Below, one piece after another: positions 19,808 through 28,187 of a DNA stretch of 64,000 bases. Each line of letters opens with the position of its first letter. Position 1 is the stretch's first letter. This DNA is from Lachnospiraceae bacterium (GTDB taxonomy: Bacteria; Bacillota; Clostridia; Lachnospirales; Lachnospiraceae). The notes under the pieces are model-generated. The model was not told the DNA's origin and ran no database searches. It saw nothing but the letters and a program-made list of their open reading frames with translations. Location of the stretch: the NCBI GenBank assembly GCA_022800815.1, contig JAAWRC010000002.1, positions 1 through 64,000 of the forward strand, in the 5' to 3' direction. The position numbers were made by a program, and so were the translations under genes.

Positions 19808-21376
19808 ATGTGTAGACGTTTTAATATTACCGGAACCTGTATCCCGGAAAAACACTATATGGCGGATATATCGGGTAAACTGGAGCAGATCATGCAGCTG
19901 ATCCATCAGGATGCATACTTTATGATCAATCGTGCCAGACAATATGGAAAAACGACTACCCTTGTAATGCTATGGAAACAACTAAAGGAATCCTATATCA
20001 CTATCAATATCAGTTTTGAGGGTCTGGGGACGGAAGCATTCCGGAGTGAGGATGCCTTTGTGCGCAGATTCTGTACCAGGGTATCCGGCAGTCTGCGTCT
20101 ATCAGGGTATCATGGTCCGCTTTTCCGCCTATGGGATACTTTTTCAGAAGAAGAAAATCTGGATACTTTAAAAGAACGAATTCTTTTGTTCTGCGGACAG
20201 GCAGCTCAGGAAGTTCTTCTTTTTATTGATGAGGTGGACAAGAGTTCCGATAATCAGATGTTTTTAAATTTTCTGGGACTTCTGCGGGAATTATATCTGG
20301 AACGGGCCATGGGGGCGGTTACATTTAAAAGCGTGATTCTCGCAGGAGTCTATGACGTTAAAAATCTTAAACTTCGGCTTCGCCCCGACGAGGAACGGAA
20401 ATATAATTCTCCCTGGAACATTGCGGCGGATTTTTTTGTCGATATGAGTTTGTCTGTCTCTGAGATTGAAACGATGCTCAGGCAATACCGGTCAGAAAAG
20501 CAAACAGATATGAATTGCGATATCCTTGCGGAAGAAATTTACCGATATACCTCCGGGTATCCTTATTTGGTCAGCCTGATCTGTCTTTGGATGGATGAAA
20601 GACTTCCGAAATCGGCCGGGCCTTGGACAGTGGAGGGTGTCCGCACGGCCGTAAGGGAAATTTTGAAAAGCACAAATACCTTGTTCGATGACGTTATAAA
20701 AAATATTGAGAATCATATTAAATTCCGACAATTCATAGAGGGAATCCTGTTGGAGGGAAATCAGATCCCTTACAAACGGTCTAATCCTGAGATTGATCTC
20801 GGAGTGACATGCGGATTAATTTCGGAAAAGGATGGAATCTGCGGGATTTCCAATATCATTTTTGAAACCTATATCTATGACCATTTGATCGCAGGGAAAC
20901 TGACAGAACAGAGAGTGTTATCCGTTCCCAGAGATCAATTTTTTACGTCGGACGGGGCATTGAATATGGGTATCGTCCTGAAGAAATTTCAGGATTTTAT
21001 GAAGGCGGAGTACAGAAAACGTGATGAAGCATTTATGGAAAGACAAGGGCGGCTGTTGTTTCTTACCTTTATAAAGCCGATCATTAATGGCAGTGGACAT
21101 TATGTGGTGGAACCAGAGACCAGAGATAATACAAAGATGGATATTGTTATTTTCTATGGGGAGAAAGAGTATATTTTGGAATTGAAGCTCTGGCATGGGC
21201 CGAAACGTTTTATAGACAGCCTTGATCAGCTGGCCCGATATATGGACAGTCGTGGGCAGTCTGAGGGATGGCTTTTGATTTTCAGCTTTCTGACGGATCG
21301 GGAGAAAAAGATGGAGGATTACACAGAAGAGGTTATAACGGCAGACGGAAAGAAGATATATTCTTTTCTTGTATAA
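19808..21376 (+). CDS. AAA-like ATPase with C-terminal nuclease-like domain
   Basis: A 522-residue protein of the AAA-like (PF14516-type) family. It starts 'FNITGTCIPEKHYMADISGK', with P-loop 'RARQYGKTTTL' (about residues 44-54) and Walker B 'VLLFIDEVD' (about 138-146). The last 130 residues contain 'TKMDIVIFYGEKEYILELKL', a PD-(D/E)xK-type Asp...Glu-x-Lys pattern. Such ATPase-nuclease fusions are common in gut Clostridia and Bacteroidetes, often in many copies, and are of unknown role (mobile or defence-linked suggested). Codon use is more AT-rich than in neighbours, suggesting transfer. GGAGG lies upstream of the ATG. It is the first gene of a 5-kb block bracketed by cassette repeats. Confidence 0.85.
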   Translation: MCRRFNITGTCIPEKHYMADISGKLEQIMQLIHQDAYFMINRARQYGKTTTLVMLWKQLKESYITINISFEGLGTEAFRSEDAFVRRFCTRVSGSLRLSGYHGPLFRLWDTFSEEENLDTLKERILLFCGQAAQEVLLFIDEVDKSSDNQMFLNFLGLLRELYLERAMGAVTFKSVILAGVYDVKNLKLRLRPDEERKYNSPWNIAADFFVDMSLSVSEIETMLRQYRSEKQTDMNCDILAEEIYRYTSGYPYLVSLICLWMDERLPKSAGPWTVEGVRTAVREILKSTNTLFDDVIKNIENHIKFRQFIEGILLEGNQIPYKRSNPEIDLGVTCGLISEKDGICGISNIIFETYIYDHLIAGKLTEQRVLSVPRDQFFTSDGALNMGIVLKKFQDFMKAEYRKRDEAFMERQGRLLFLTFIKPIINGSGHYVVEPETRDNTKMDIVIFYGEKEYILELKLWHGPKRFIDSLDQLARYMDSRGQSEGWLLIFSFLTDREKKMEDYTEEVITADGKKIYSFLV

Positions 21377-21416
21377 TTGCCCAAAAATTTTGTGAGTTCT
21401 TTCATGTAAAATAGTA

Positions 21417-21446
21417 TTGACAAAAGCCTGGGGGGAGGACTACAAT
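21417..21446 (+). promoter_or_regulatory. Promoter of the LRR/ChW surface protein
   Basis: TTGACA (21417-21422), an 18-base spacer and TACAAT (21441-21446), followed by a leader of about 140 bases before the ATG. No clear hairpin is visible in the leader. Confidence 0.55.
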
Positions 21447-21591
21447 TTAAGGGACTAATGGCAGTGCGCTCCCGAAAAAGTCAGACAATATAGAGGCGTA
21501 ATCCTTTATTTTCGCAAACGACGAGGCGGATTCACAAGAACAGTTTGATATTTCAATGGGGGAAGATGTGCTGAAAAAAGGAGAGAACAGT

Positions 21592-24500
21592 ATGAGAAAA
21601 CACAGAGCAGGGCATCTGCGGCTGGCGGCCTCCGCATTGACGGCCCTTATGCTGATGTCCACAGTTGGACCTTTGCTGCCGACGGCCAGGGTGCTGGCGG
21701 CAGAGGCAGATGCCGGGACGGGGACCTGGCCACAGGCGGATGAGGCCTTGCAGACAGGCGATATAGCGATTGACGAGACGAATTTTCCTGACGAAAAATT
21801 CCGGGAGATTGTCAAGAGTAAATGCGATACGAATAACAATGGTTCTTTATCGCCGGATGAGATCGCGGCATGTACATCCATTGTCGTCCCTCAGGGAAAC
21901 GGCGTGGGGAGCCTGAGAGGGATTGAGTTTTTTACCGAGTTGAAATCTTTGAATTGCGGCGGGCTGACATTAACGGAGTTCGATGTGAGCAAAAATGAAA
22001 AGCTGGAAGAACTGACGATTACAAGCTGTAGGCTGACAAGCCTGGACGTAAGCCGTAATCCAAATTTGAGGATGCTGCATTGCGGTATTAACCGGTTGAC
22101 CAGTCTTGATTTAAGCAAAAATGCAGACTTGGAGGAATTGAACTGCATGTGGAATCAGCTCACCGGCCTGGATGTGAGCCACAATCCAAAGCTGATGAAG
22201 CTGGATTGCCGCAGGAATCAGATTACCGGCCTGGACGTGCGTCAGAACCAGAAGCTAACCGTATTATACTGCGATAACAATCAGTTGCAGGTTTTAGATG
22301 TGAGCCAGAACCAAAATCTGACCAGCCTGGATTGTGGTTATAATCAGTTGAGTGCCGTGGACGTGAGCCGGAATCAGAATCTGATCAGTTTAGGCTGCGG
22401 TGGAAATTTGTTGAGTAGTCTGGATGTAAGTGGGAACGCAGAGTTAACTGGTTTGTCCTGTGAGCAGAACCAGTTAAAGGAGCTGAATATAAGCAAGAAT
22501 ACAAAACTGAGAACCTTATCTTGTGGAGATAATCAACTCACAAGCCTGGCTCTGAAGGGGCATTCGGAGCTAATGGCATTATCCTGTGGGGGGAATCAAC
22601 TGACCAACCTGGATGTCGATGGTACGGATGTGGGGCCGTATGACGATGGAGGGCGTAGGTTTTCGTGTGATGACAACAGCCGGACATTGGTTCACTCCAC
22701 ATCGAAACCCTTTGACTTATCCACGCTTCCCGGCTTTGACGTCTCTCGGGTGGATATGGAAAGCGTCCAGGGCGGGAGCATTGACGGAACAATTCTGACC
22801 GTGAATCCGGGGGAGACGTCGGTCAGCTATGGTTATTTTGTCAGCTCATGGAATCGGGGGGAAGAGATGTGCCCGACCTTCACCCTGGTTTTTAAAGAAC
22901 CGGAGCCGGAGCCCGTTCCGGACACCGCCGTCGTGGAGAAGCCCAACGTAAGCTTTGGCACGGTGTCCGACGAGAAGGCAAAGGCGGCGGCGGAAACCGT
23001 GGCACTGGAGGGTTTCGACACATGGCTTCAGGGAGAACTGGACGCCATGGCCGAGAGCGAACGGGAGAAGGCCGTGAGCGGGGCGGCGACCGAGCTGGGA
23101 GTGGCGCCGGGGGCGGTCCGTGTGTATATGCAGGGCTATCTGGACATTGCGCTCAAGGCTTATCAGGGCTCCGAGGCCGGCAAGTCCATCTCCATGGACA
23201 TCACGCCGAGGGTCCGCATGGTGGCCTCCACGGCGGACAGGGCCCAGGATGTTGTGCTGAACGACGGCCCCGGAAAGAATGCGGTGCTTTGCGGGGAGGA
23301 CAGGAAGGCCGACGTGAAGGAGGCCGAGATCAGCCTGACCCTGCCCCAGGGCTTTATTTTGGAAGACAACACGCCGGTCTATGTGAAGCACGAAGTGGCC
23401 GACGGAACCTATTATTATAGAAGCAAAGCAAACAGGGACGGCCTTCTGACCTTTGTGACGAAGCACGGCTTTAGTCCTTTCACGGTTTCGCTGAATGCGG
23501 ACGTGGACGCCCTCGTGGGGGAGACCGGTTATGACACCCTGCAGGAGGCCGTGGATGCAGTCGGCAGCGGCGGAACGGTCGTGGCCCTTCAAAACAACCT
23601 GACGGCGAAGGTGAGCGGTGAGAAGACCTTCACTTTGGATACGGATGGCCACGCCGGAGTAACCCTGACGGCGGCGGAGGGTTACGTCCTCAAAGATAAC
23701 GGAAATGGTTCCTACACCGTGTCGGAGGCAGGAATTACGGCGAAGCTTACCTATCAGTCCCACATCCAGTCCTTGGGCTGGGAGAAGGTCTGGACGGAAA
23801 ACGGCGGTGTCAGCGGCACCATGCACCAGTCCAAACGGATGGAAGCCATCCGCATGAAGATCGAAGACCCGGCAGCCTCCGGCGGCATTGAGTACCGGAC
23901 CCACATCCAGTCCCTTGGCTGGGAGAAGGATTGGAAGAAGAACGGGGAGGACAGTGGAACAACCAATCAGCGGAAACGGCTGGAGGCAGTCCAGATCCGG
24001 CTGACGGACGAATTGACGGAAAAATACGATGTCTATTACCGGGCCTATGTCCAGAGCTACGGCTGGCTTGGCTGGGCGAAGAACGGGGGAAGCGCCGGGA
24101 CGGAGGGCCTTTCCAAGCGCCTGGAGGCCATTGAGGTCCGGCTGGTGAAGAAGGGGAGTGCAGCTCCAGGAAGCGGCCTGAACGCCTTCGTGAAAGGGGG
24201 AGAGACGGCAGGGATCAATTACCGGTCCCATGTCCAGACCTACGACTGGACGGACTGGGTGAGCAACGGACAGCGGGCCGGGACGGAGGGAGAATCCAAA
24301 CGGCTGGAGGCCCTTGAGATCCGCCTTGCGAACCTGGGCGTTTCCGGGGGCGTGCGCTACCGCTCCCATGTTCAGTCCCTTGGCTGGGAGAAGGACTGGA
24401 AGCAGGACGGCGCCGTCAGCGGGACGACAAAACGGTCCAAACGGCTGGAGGCCGTTCAGATCGAGTTGACCGGGGAAGCGGCAGAGAAATATGATATCTA

Positions 24501-24666
24501 TTACCGGGCCCACATCCAGAGCTACGGTTGGCTCGACTGGGCGAAGAACGGTGGGAGCGCCGGAAGTGAGGGGCTCTCTAAACGGATGGAAGCCATCGAG
24601 ATCTGCCTGGTAGAAAAAGGCGGCGAGGAGCCCGGAAAGACGGACCGAAGCTTTGTGAAGAAGTAG
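21592..24666 (+). CDS. Secreted leucine-rich-repeat / ChW-repeat surface protein
   Basis: A 1024-residue exported protein. The signal peptide (1-38) has a basic N-terminus and a hydrophobic core ending near 'ARVLAAEA'. An EF-hand-like loop 'DTNNNGSLSPDE' (about 84-95) could bind calcium. About fifteen LRR units of 21-23 residues follow (for example 'LDVSRNPNLRMLHCGINRLT', about 120-385). A mixed linker region (about 395-700) contains 'YDTLQEAVDAVGSGGTVVAL'. Six C-terminal ChW repeats (about 720-1010) have the pattern 'YRSHVQSLGWEKDW...SKRLEAVQI'. ChW repeats anchor or display proteins on clostridial cell surfaces. AAAAGGAG precedes the ATG at 21592. Probable adhesin or host-contact protein; no catalytic domain seen. 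Confidence 0.88.
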   Translation: MRKHRAGHLRLAASALTALMLMSTVGPLLPTARVLAAEADAGTGTWPQADEALQTGDIAIDETNFPDEKFREIVKSKCDTNNNGSLSPDEIAACTSIVVPQGNGVGSLRGIEFFTELKSLNCGGLTLTEFDVSKNEKLEELTITSCRLTSLDVSRNPNLRMLHCGINRLTSLDLSKNADLEELNCMWNQLTGLDVSHNPKLMKLDCRRNQITGLDVRQNQKLTVLYCDNNQLQVLDVSQNQNLTSLDCGYNQLSAVDVSRNQNLISLGCGGNLLSSLDVSGNAELTGLSCEQNQLKELNISKNTKLRTLSCGDNQLTSLALKGHSELMALSCGGNQLTNLDVDGTDVGPYDDGGRRFSCDDNSRTLVHSTSKPFDLSTLPGFDVSRVDMESVQGGSIDGTILTVNPGETSVSYGYFVSSWNRGEEMCPTFTLVFKEPEPEPVPDTAVVEKPNVSFGTVSDEKAKAAAETVALEGFDTWLQGELDAMAESEREKAVSGAATELGVAPGAVRVYMQGYLDIALKAYQGSEAGKSISMDITPRVRMVASTADRAQDVVLNDGPGKNAVLCGEDRKADVKEAEISLTLPQGFILEDNTPVYVKHEVADGTYYYRSKANRDGLLTFVTKHGFSPFTVSLNADVDALVGETGYDTLQEAVDAVGSGGTVVALQNNLTAKVSGEKTFTLDTDGHAGVTLTAAEGYVLKDNGNGSYTVSEAGITAKLTYQSHIQSLGWEKVWTENGGVSGTMHQSKRMEAIRMKIEDPAASGGIEYRTHIQSLGWEKDWKKNGEDSGTTNQRKRLEAVQIRLTDELTEKYDVYYRAYVQSYGWLGWAKNGGSAGTEGLSKRLEAIEVRLVKKGSAAPGSGLNAFVKGGETAGINYRSHVQTYDWTDWVSNGQRAGTEGESKRLEALEIRLANLGVSGGVRYRSHVQSLGWEKDWKQDGAVSGTTKRSKRLEAVQIELTGEAAEKYDIYYRAHIQSYGWLDWAKNGGSAGSEGLSKRMEAIEICLVEKGGEEPGKTDRSFVKK

Positions 24667-24712
24667 GCGGGCCGGCGGCAGAGAGTGACAGCCCAGTCGG
24701 AGACGATAGTTT

Positions 24713-24801
24713 AGGCATCCGAACACCGAAAGGTGGGAGGATGCCTTTTATGGATTTTTTGCAATTTCCGGTTGCCTGTCTGCGGAGTCCTGTTATATAA
24801 T
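24713..24801 (+). repeat. Terminator-promoter cassette, copy 2
   Basis: AGGCATCC (24713-24720) pairs with GGATGCCT (24739-24746), followed by T-rich sequence, then TTGCCT (24772-24777), an 18-base spacer and TATAAT (24796-24801). It is alike over its whole length to 19685-19771, including the loop bases and the spacing between terminator and promoter. Confidence 0.85.
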
Positions 24802-24886
24802 CAAGGTTATGTGGGATGGTATCCTATAATATGGAAGCGACAGGGATGAACGCATCATTGGAATTTTGTGAATCTGGAGGTGGATT

Positions 24887-25831
24887 ATGGAAATAAAACA
24901 TGCGGCACTGATCGGCCTTGGAGCCATGGGCTCTTTTTTTGCGCCCAGGATGGAAGCCTATCTTGGCAGGGAGCATTTTCAGGTGGTGGCGTCGGGCGGC
25001 CGGAAGGAGCGGCTGGAGAGGGGCGGTGTGACCATCAACGGGGTGAACCATAAGTTTTCCATCCGCACGCCGGAGGAGGAGGGACCGAAGGCGGACCTGA
25101 TCATCATGGCGATGAAGGACATGGGGCTCTCCCAGGCCATCCGGGACATCCGGAACCTGGTGGGGGAGGGGACTCAGATTCTCTGTGTCATGAACGGGAT
25201 TGAGAGTGAGGAGAAGGTGGCGGCGGCCTACGGCTGGGAACATGTCATTTATTCTTACATGCGGATGTCCATCGTCATGAAGGACGGGGTGGCCGACTTT
25301 GATCCCTACTGGGGCAAGGTCCATTTCGGCGAGGCGAGGAATGAGACGTTGACGAAGCGGGTGACGGCGGTGAAGGCCTTTTTTGACGCCTGCGACATTC
25401 CCTATGAGATCGACAGGGATATGAAGCGGGGAATCTGGTTCAAATATATGTGCAACGTGGGGGAGAACATGACCTGTGCGCTCTTCGGGATTCCCTTCGG
25501 GGCCTTCCGCAGCAGTGATTCGGCCAATGAGATCCGGCGGGGAGCCATGCGGGAGGTGATGGCCATCGCCAACCGCCTGGGAGTGGACTTGAACGAGTCG
25601 GACATTGAGCAGCAGGAGAAGACGCTGCAAACCGTTCCCTATCAGAATAAACCTTCCACGCTACAGGATTTGGAGGGGAAGAAGAAGACGGAGGTGGAGC
25701 TTTTTTCGGGGACCGTGGTGCGCCTGGGGAAGGAACTTGGGATTCCGACGCCCTTAAGCTATCTGCTTTACCACGGGATCCGGGTGCTGGAAGAAAAAAA
25801 TGCCGGTGAATTCGACGGGCAGCCTTCCTGA
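24887..25831 (+). CDS. Ketopantoate reductase family (ApbA/PanE-like) oxidoreductase
   Basis: A 314-residue NAD(P)-dependent reductase related to 2-dehydropantoate 2-reductase. 'ALIGLGAMGSFFAPRM' (about 5-20) is the dinucleotide-binding loop. 'VMNGIESEEKV' matches the family's N-G-(I/V) motif and 'KRGIWFKYMCNVGENMTC' holds the conserved Lys/Asn region. Length is normal. GGAGGTGG precedes the ATG. No panB or panC gene is nearby, so it may be PanE or one of the many paralogues with other substrates; I leave the symbol empty. The promoter is in the upstream cassette copy. Confidence 0.85.
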   Translation: MEIKHAALIGLGAMGSFFAPRMEAYLGREHFQVVASGGRKERLERGGVTINGVNHKFSIRTPEEEGPKADLIIMAMKDMGLSQAIRDIRNLVGEGTQILCVMNGIESEEKVAAAYGWEHVIYSYMRMSIVMKDGVADFDPYWGKVHFGEARNETLTKRVTAVKAFFDACDIPYEIDRDMKRGIWFKYMCNVGENMTCALFGIPFGAFRSSDSANEIRRGAMREVMAIANRLGVDLNESDIEQQEKTLQTVPYQNKPSTLQDLEGKKKTEVELFSGTVVRLGKELGIPTPLSYLLYHGIRVLEEKNAGEFDGQPS

Positions 25832-25861
25832 GAAGGATATTATAAAAAGGGATTAAGCGCT

Positions 25862-25889
25862 TTTCAATTTCCCTCCTGTGTGATATGAT
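25862..25889 (+). promoter_or_regulatory. Promoter of the SDR gene
   Basis: TTTCAA (25862-25867), a 16-base spacer and TATGAT (25884-25889), 43 bases before the ATG. Confidence 0.45.
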
Positions 25890-25931
25890 TAGCTGGAAGC
25901 GAGTAGATCAATTACATAGGAGGGTTTTGTT

Positions 25932-26723
25932 ATGGATTTGGGACTTAAGGGGAAAGTGGCAGTCGTGCTCGGGGGAAGCAAGGGAATCGGCCGGGCCGTG
26001 GCCGAGACGTTTCTGGGAGAAGGTGCGAAGGTCGCCATCTGTGCCAGAAAAGAGGACGAGCTCAAGGCGGCCTGCGAGGAGATGAGGGGGCTCGGGGAGG
26101 TCTACTGGGAAGTGCTGGACGTGACGGACGAGGCGGGTGTCTATGCCTTTGCCGACCATGTGGCGGGGAAGCTCGGAGGGATCGACGCCTGGGTCAACAA
26201 CGTGGGGGCCACCGTGTTCAAGAAAGGGGACGAGTTCACCGAGAAGGATATCGACTTTATCACGGGAGTGTGTTTTAAATCAGCCGTGTTCGGGGCACAG
26301 GCGGCATTTCGCCACATGAAGCATAAAGGGGGAGCCATCGTCAACATCAGTTCCCTGGCGGCCCGCTGTCCCACGGCGGGGAGAAGCACCCTGTACGGCC
26401 CCATGAAGGCGGCCATCGTCAATTTGACGCAGACCTTGGCAGGAGAGTATGCCGCTTACGGTGTGCGGGTCTGCTGCGTGAGGCCGGGCTTCACGGTGAC
26501 GCCTGCGGTGCGGGCGAACATCCCCCAGGCGGAGCTGGATTACAATGCCGCCGGAACCTTGTTAAACCGTCTGGCGGAGCCGAAGGAGATCGCCGCACCG
26601 GTGGTGTTCCTCTGCGGCCAGGGGGCTTCCTACATGACCGGCACCACCATCGAGGTGTCCGGAGGGAGAAGCGTCACCCTGAATCCCACCTATTCCTGGG
26701 AGAAAAAGGCGGCGGAGGTATGA
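25932..26723 (+). CDS. Short-chain dehydrogenase/reductase
   Basis: A 263-residue classical SDR. 'VLGGSKGIGRAVAETF' (about 11-26) is the NAD(P)-binding glycine motif and 'WVNNVGATVF' the structural NNxG motif. The catalytic set is Ser in 'NISSLAARCPTA' with Tyr and Lys in 'YGPMKAA', so the active site is complete. The C-terminal 'SGGRSVTLNP' matches the family ending. TAGGAGGG sits before the ATG. Substrate unknown. It lies 7 bases before the MATE exporter and is probably co-transcribed with it. Confidence 0.93.
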   Translation: MDLGLKGKVAVVLGGSKGIGRAVAETFLGEGAKVAICARKEDELKAACEEMRGLGEVYWEVLDVTDEAGVYAFADHVAGKLGGIDAWVNNVGATVFKKGDEFTEKDIDFITGVCFKSAVFGAQAAFRHMKHKGGAIVNISSLAARCPTAGRSTLYGPMKAAIVNLTQTLAGEYAAYGVRVCCVRPGFTVTPAVRANIPQAELDYNAAGTLLNRLAEPKEIAAPVVFLCGQGASYMTGTTIEVSGGRSVTLNPTYSWEKKAAEV

Positions 26724-26730
26724 GGGGACT

Positions 26731-28098
26731 ATGAAGGGGGAAGGGATGGAGGAGCAGCTTGCGAAGGGGAAGATTCTGCCGCTCCTCCTGAAACTTGCGG
26801 TGCCCAGCACGGTCGCACAGATCGTCAACGCCCTTTACAGCATGGTGGACCGCATCTACATCGGACATATGGAGGGAGTCGGGACCATCGCCCTGACGGG
26901 CCTGGGCCTGACGCTTCCGATCATTCTGATCATCACGGCATTCAGCCTTTTGGTCGGGCGGGGCGGAGGGCCCCTTCTTTCCATCAAGCTTGGGGAGAAG
27001 GATTACGAGGGGGCGGCCCTTCTCCAGGGAAATTCTCTGAGCCTTCTTTTGGGCTTGGGAATCGTTTTGACCGTGGTTTTTTATGTGTTCTGCGATCCGA
27101 TCCTTCTGCTTTTCGGAACCAGTGAGGCGGCGCTTCCCTATGCGTCCTCCTACCTGAGGATCTACGTACTGGGAACCGTGCCGGTCATGATCAGCATGGG
27201 CATGAATTCTTTCCTGAACGCCCAGGGGTTTACCACGCTTGGAACCATTACGGTGGTGATCGGCGCCCTGCTCAATCTGATTCTGGATCCCGTGTTCATT
27301 TACGTAATGGACATGGGGATTGCGGGGGCGGCGGCGGCGACCGTGATCTCCCAGTCCGTCTCCGCCCTGTGGGTGTTGTTCCTGCTCCTGTTTTCCAGGA
27401 AAATCATTATCCGGACAAGGCTTAAGGACATGCGGGTGAGGTGGGAGAGCGTAAAGCGGATTTTCGCCCTTGGAGTTTCCAGCTTCGTATTTCTGGCAAA
27501 CGACAGCCTGGTGCAGATCCTGATCAACCTTCTGCTGCGCCACTGGAGTCCTGACATTGCGACGGGAGACATGTATATCGGGTGTATGACCATCGTGTAC
27601 AGCATGTATCAGATTTTCTTCATGCCCCTCCAGGGAGTGACCCAGGGAGCGCAGCCCATTGTGGGATACTGTTTTGGCGCGGGGGATTATGGCCGTATGC
27701 GAAAGGCCATCCATTACGGGAGGATCTGTTCTCTGACCTGCGCCACGCTGATGTGGGCGGTGTTCATGCTTTTTCCCAGCCAGGTGGCGGGGCTTTTCAC
27801 CACCGACGAGGCGCTGCTCTCGACCTGTGCGAGCTCCATACGGATCGCTTTCTGCCTGAACTTCGTGCTGGGGATGCAGATGATGAACCAGCACATGTTC
27901 ATTGCCATGGGCAATGCAAAGCTGTCCCTGATCTTCGGACTGATGCGAAAGATTTTCGTGCTGATTCCGCTGGTGCTGGTGTTCCCTTTCTTTATGGGAG
28001 CCATCGGCGTGTTCCTGGCGGAACCGGTGTCCAATATCATTACCGTGATCGTGACTTACGTCTGCTTCAGCCGATACCTGAAAAGTTTGGAGAGGTGA
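26731..28098 (+). CDS. MATE family efflux transporter
   Basis: A 455-residue inner-membrane exporter with about twelve hydrophobic segments. The family features 'VPSTVAQIVNALYSMVDRIY' near the N-terminus, 'GRGGGPLLSIKLGEKD' and the mid-protein 'GVTQGAQPIVGYCFGAGDY' are present. These pumps expel organic cations or toxic compounds using Na+ or H+ gradients. The start at 26731 follows GAGGGG; an in-frame ATG at 26746 is also possible. It follows the SDR after 7 bases and ends at a strong bidirectional hairpin. Confidence 0.93.
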   Translation: MKGEGMEEQLAKGKILPLLLKLAVPSTVAQIVNALYSMVDRIYIGHMEGVGTIALTGLGLTLPIILIITAFSLLVGRGGGPLLSIKLGEKDYEGAALLQGNSLSLLLGLGIVLTVVFYVFCDPILLLFGTSEAALPYASSYLRIYVLGTVPVMISMGMNSFLNAQGFTTLGTITVVIGALLNLILDPVFIYVMDMGIAGAAAATVISQSVSALWVLFLLLFSRKIIIRTRLKDMRVRWESVKRIFALGVSSFVFLANDSLVQILINLLLRHWSPDIATGDMYIGCMTIVYSMYQIFFMPLQGVTQGAQPIVGYCFGAGDYGRMRKAIHYGRICSLTCATLMWAVFMLFPSQVAGLFTTDEALLSTCASSIRIAFCLNFVLGMQMMNQHMFIAMGNAKLSLIFGLMRKIFVLIPLVLVFPFFMGAIGVFLAEPVSNIITVIVTYVCFSRYLKSLER

Positions 28099-28101
28099 TA
28101 T

Positions 28102-28183
28102 ACGCCGTGGAAGGGACTTTTTTCCGATAGCAGCCGATAGGAAACCGTGTCTGCGATGGAAAGAAAAGTCCCCTCCACGGCGT
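28102..28183. terminator. Bidirectional terminator between convergent genes
   Basis: A near-perfect inverted repeat of about 24 bases per arm (28102-28125 and 28158-28183). It includes runs of T and A at the arm ends that act as T-tracts in each direction. It lies between the MATE gene (plus) and the cotH-like gene (minus). Confidence 0.85.
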
Positions 28184-28187
28184 CCCC

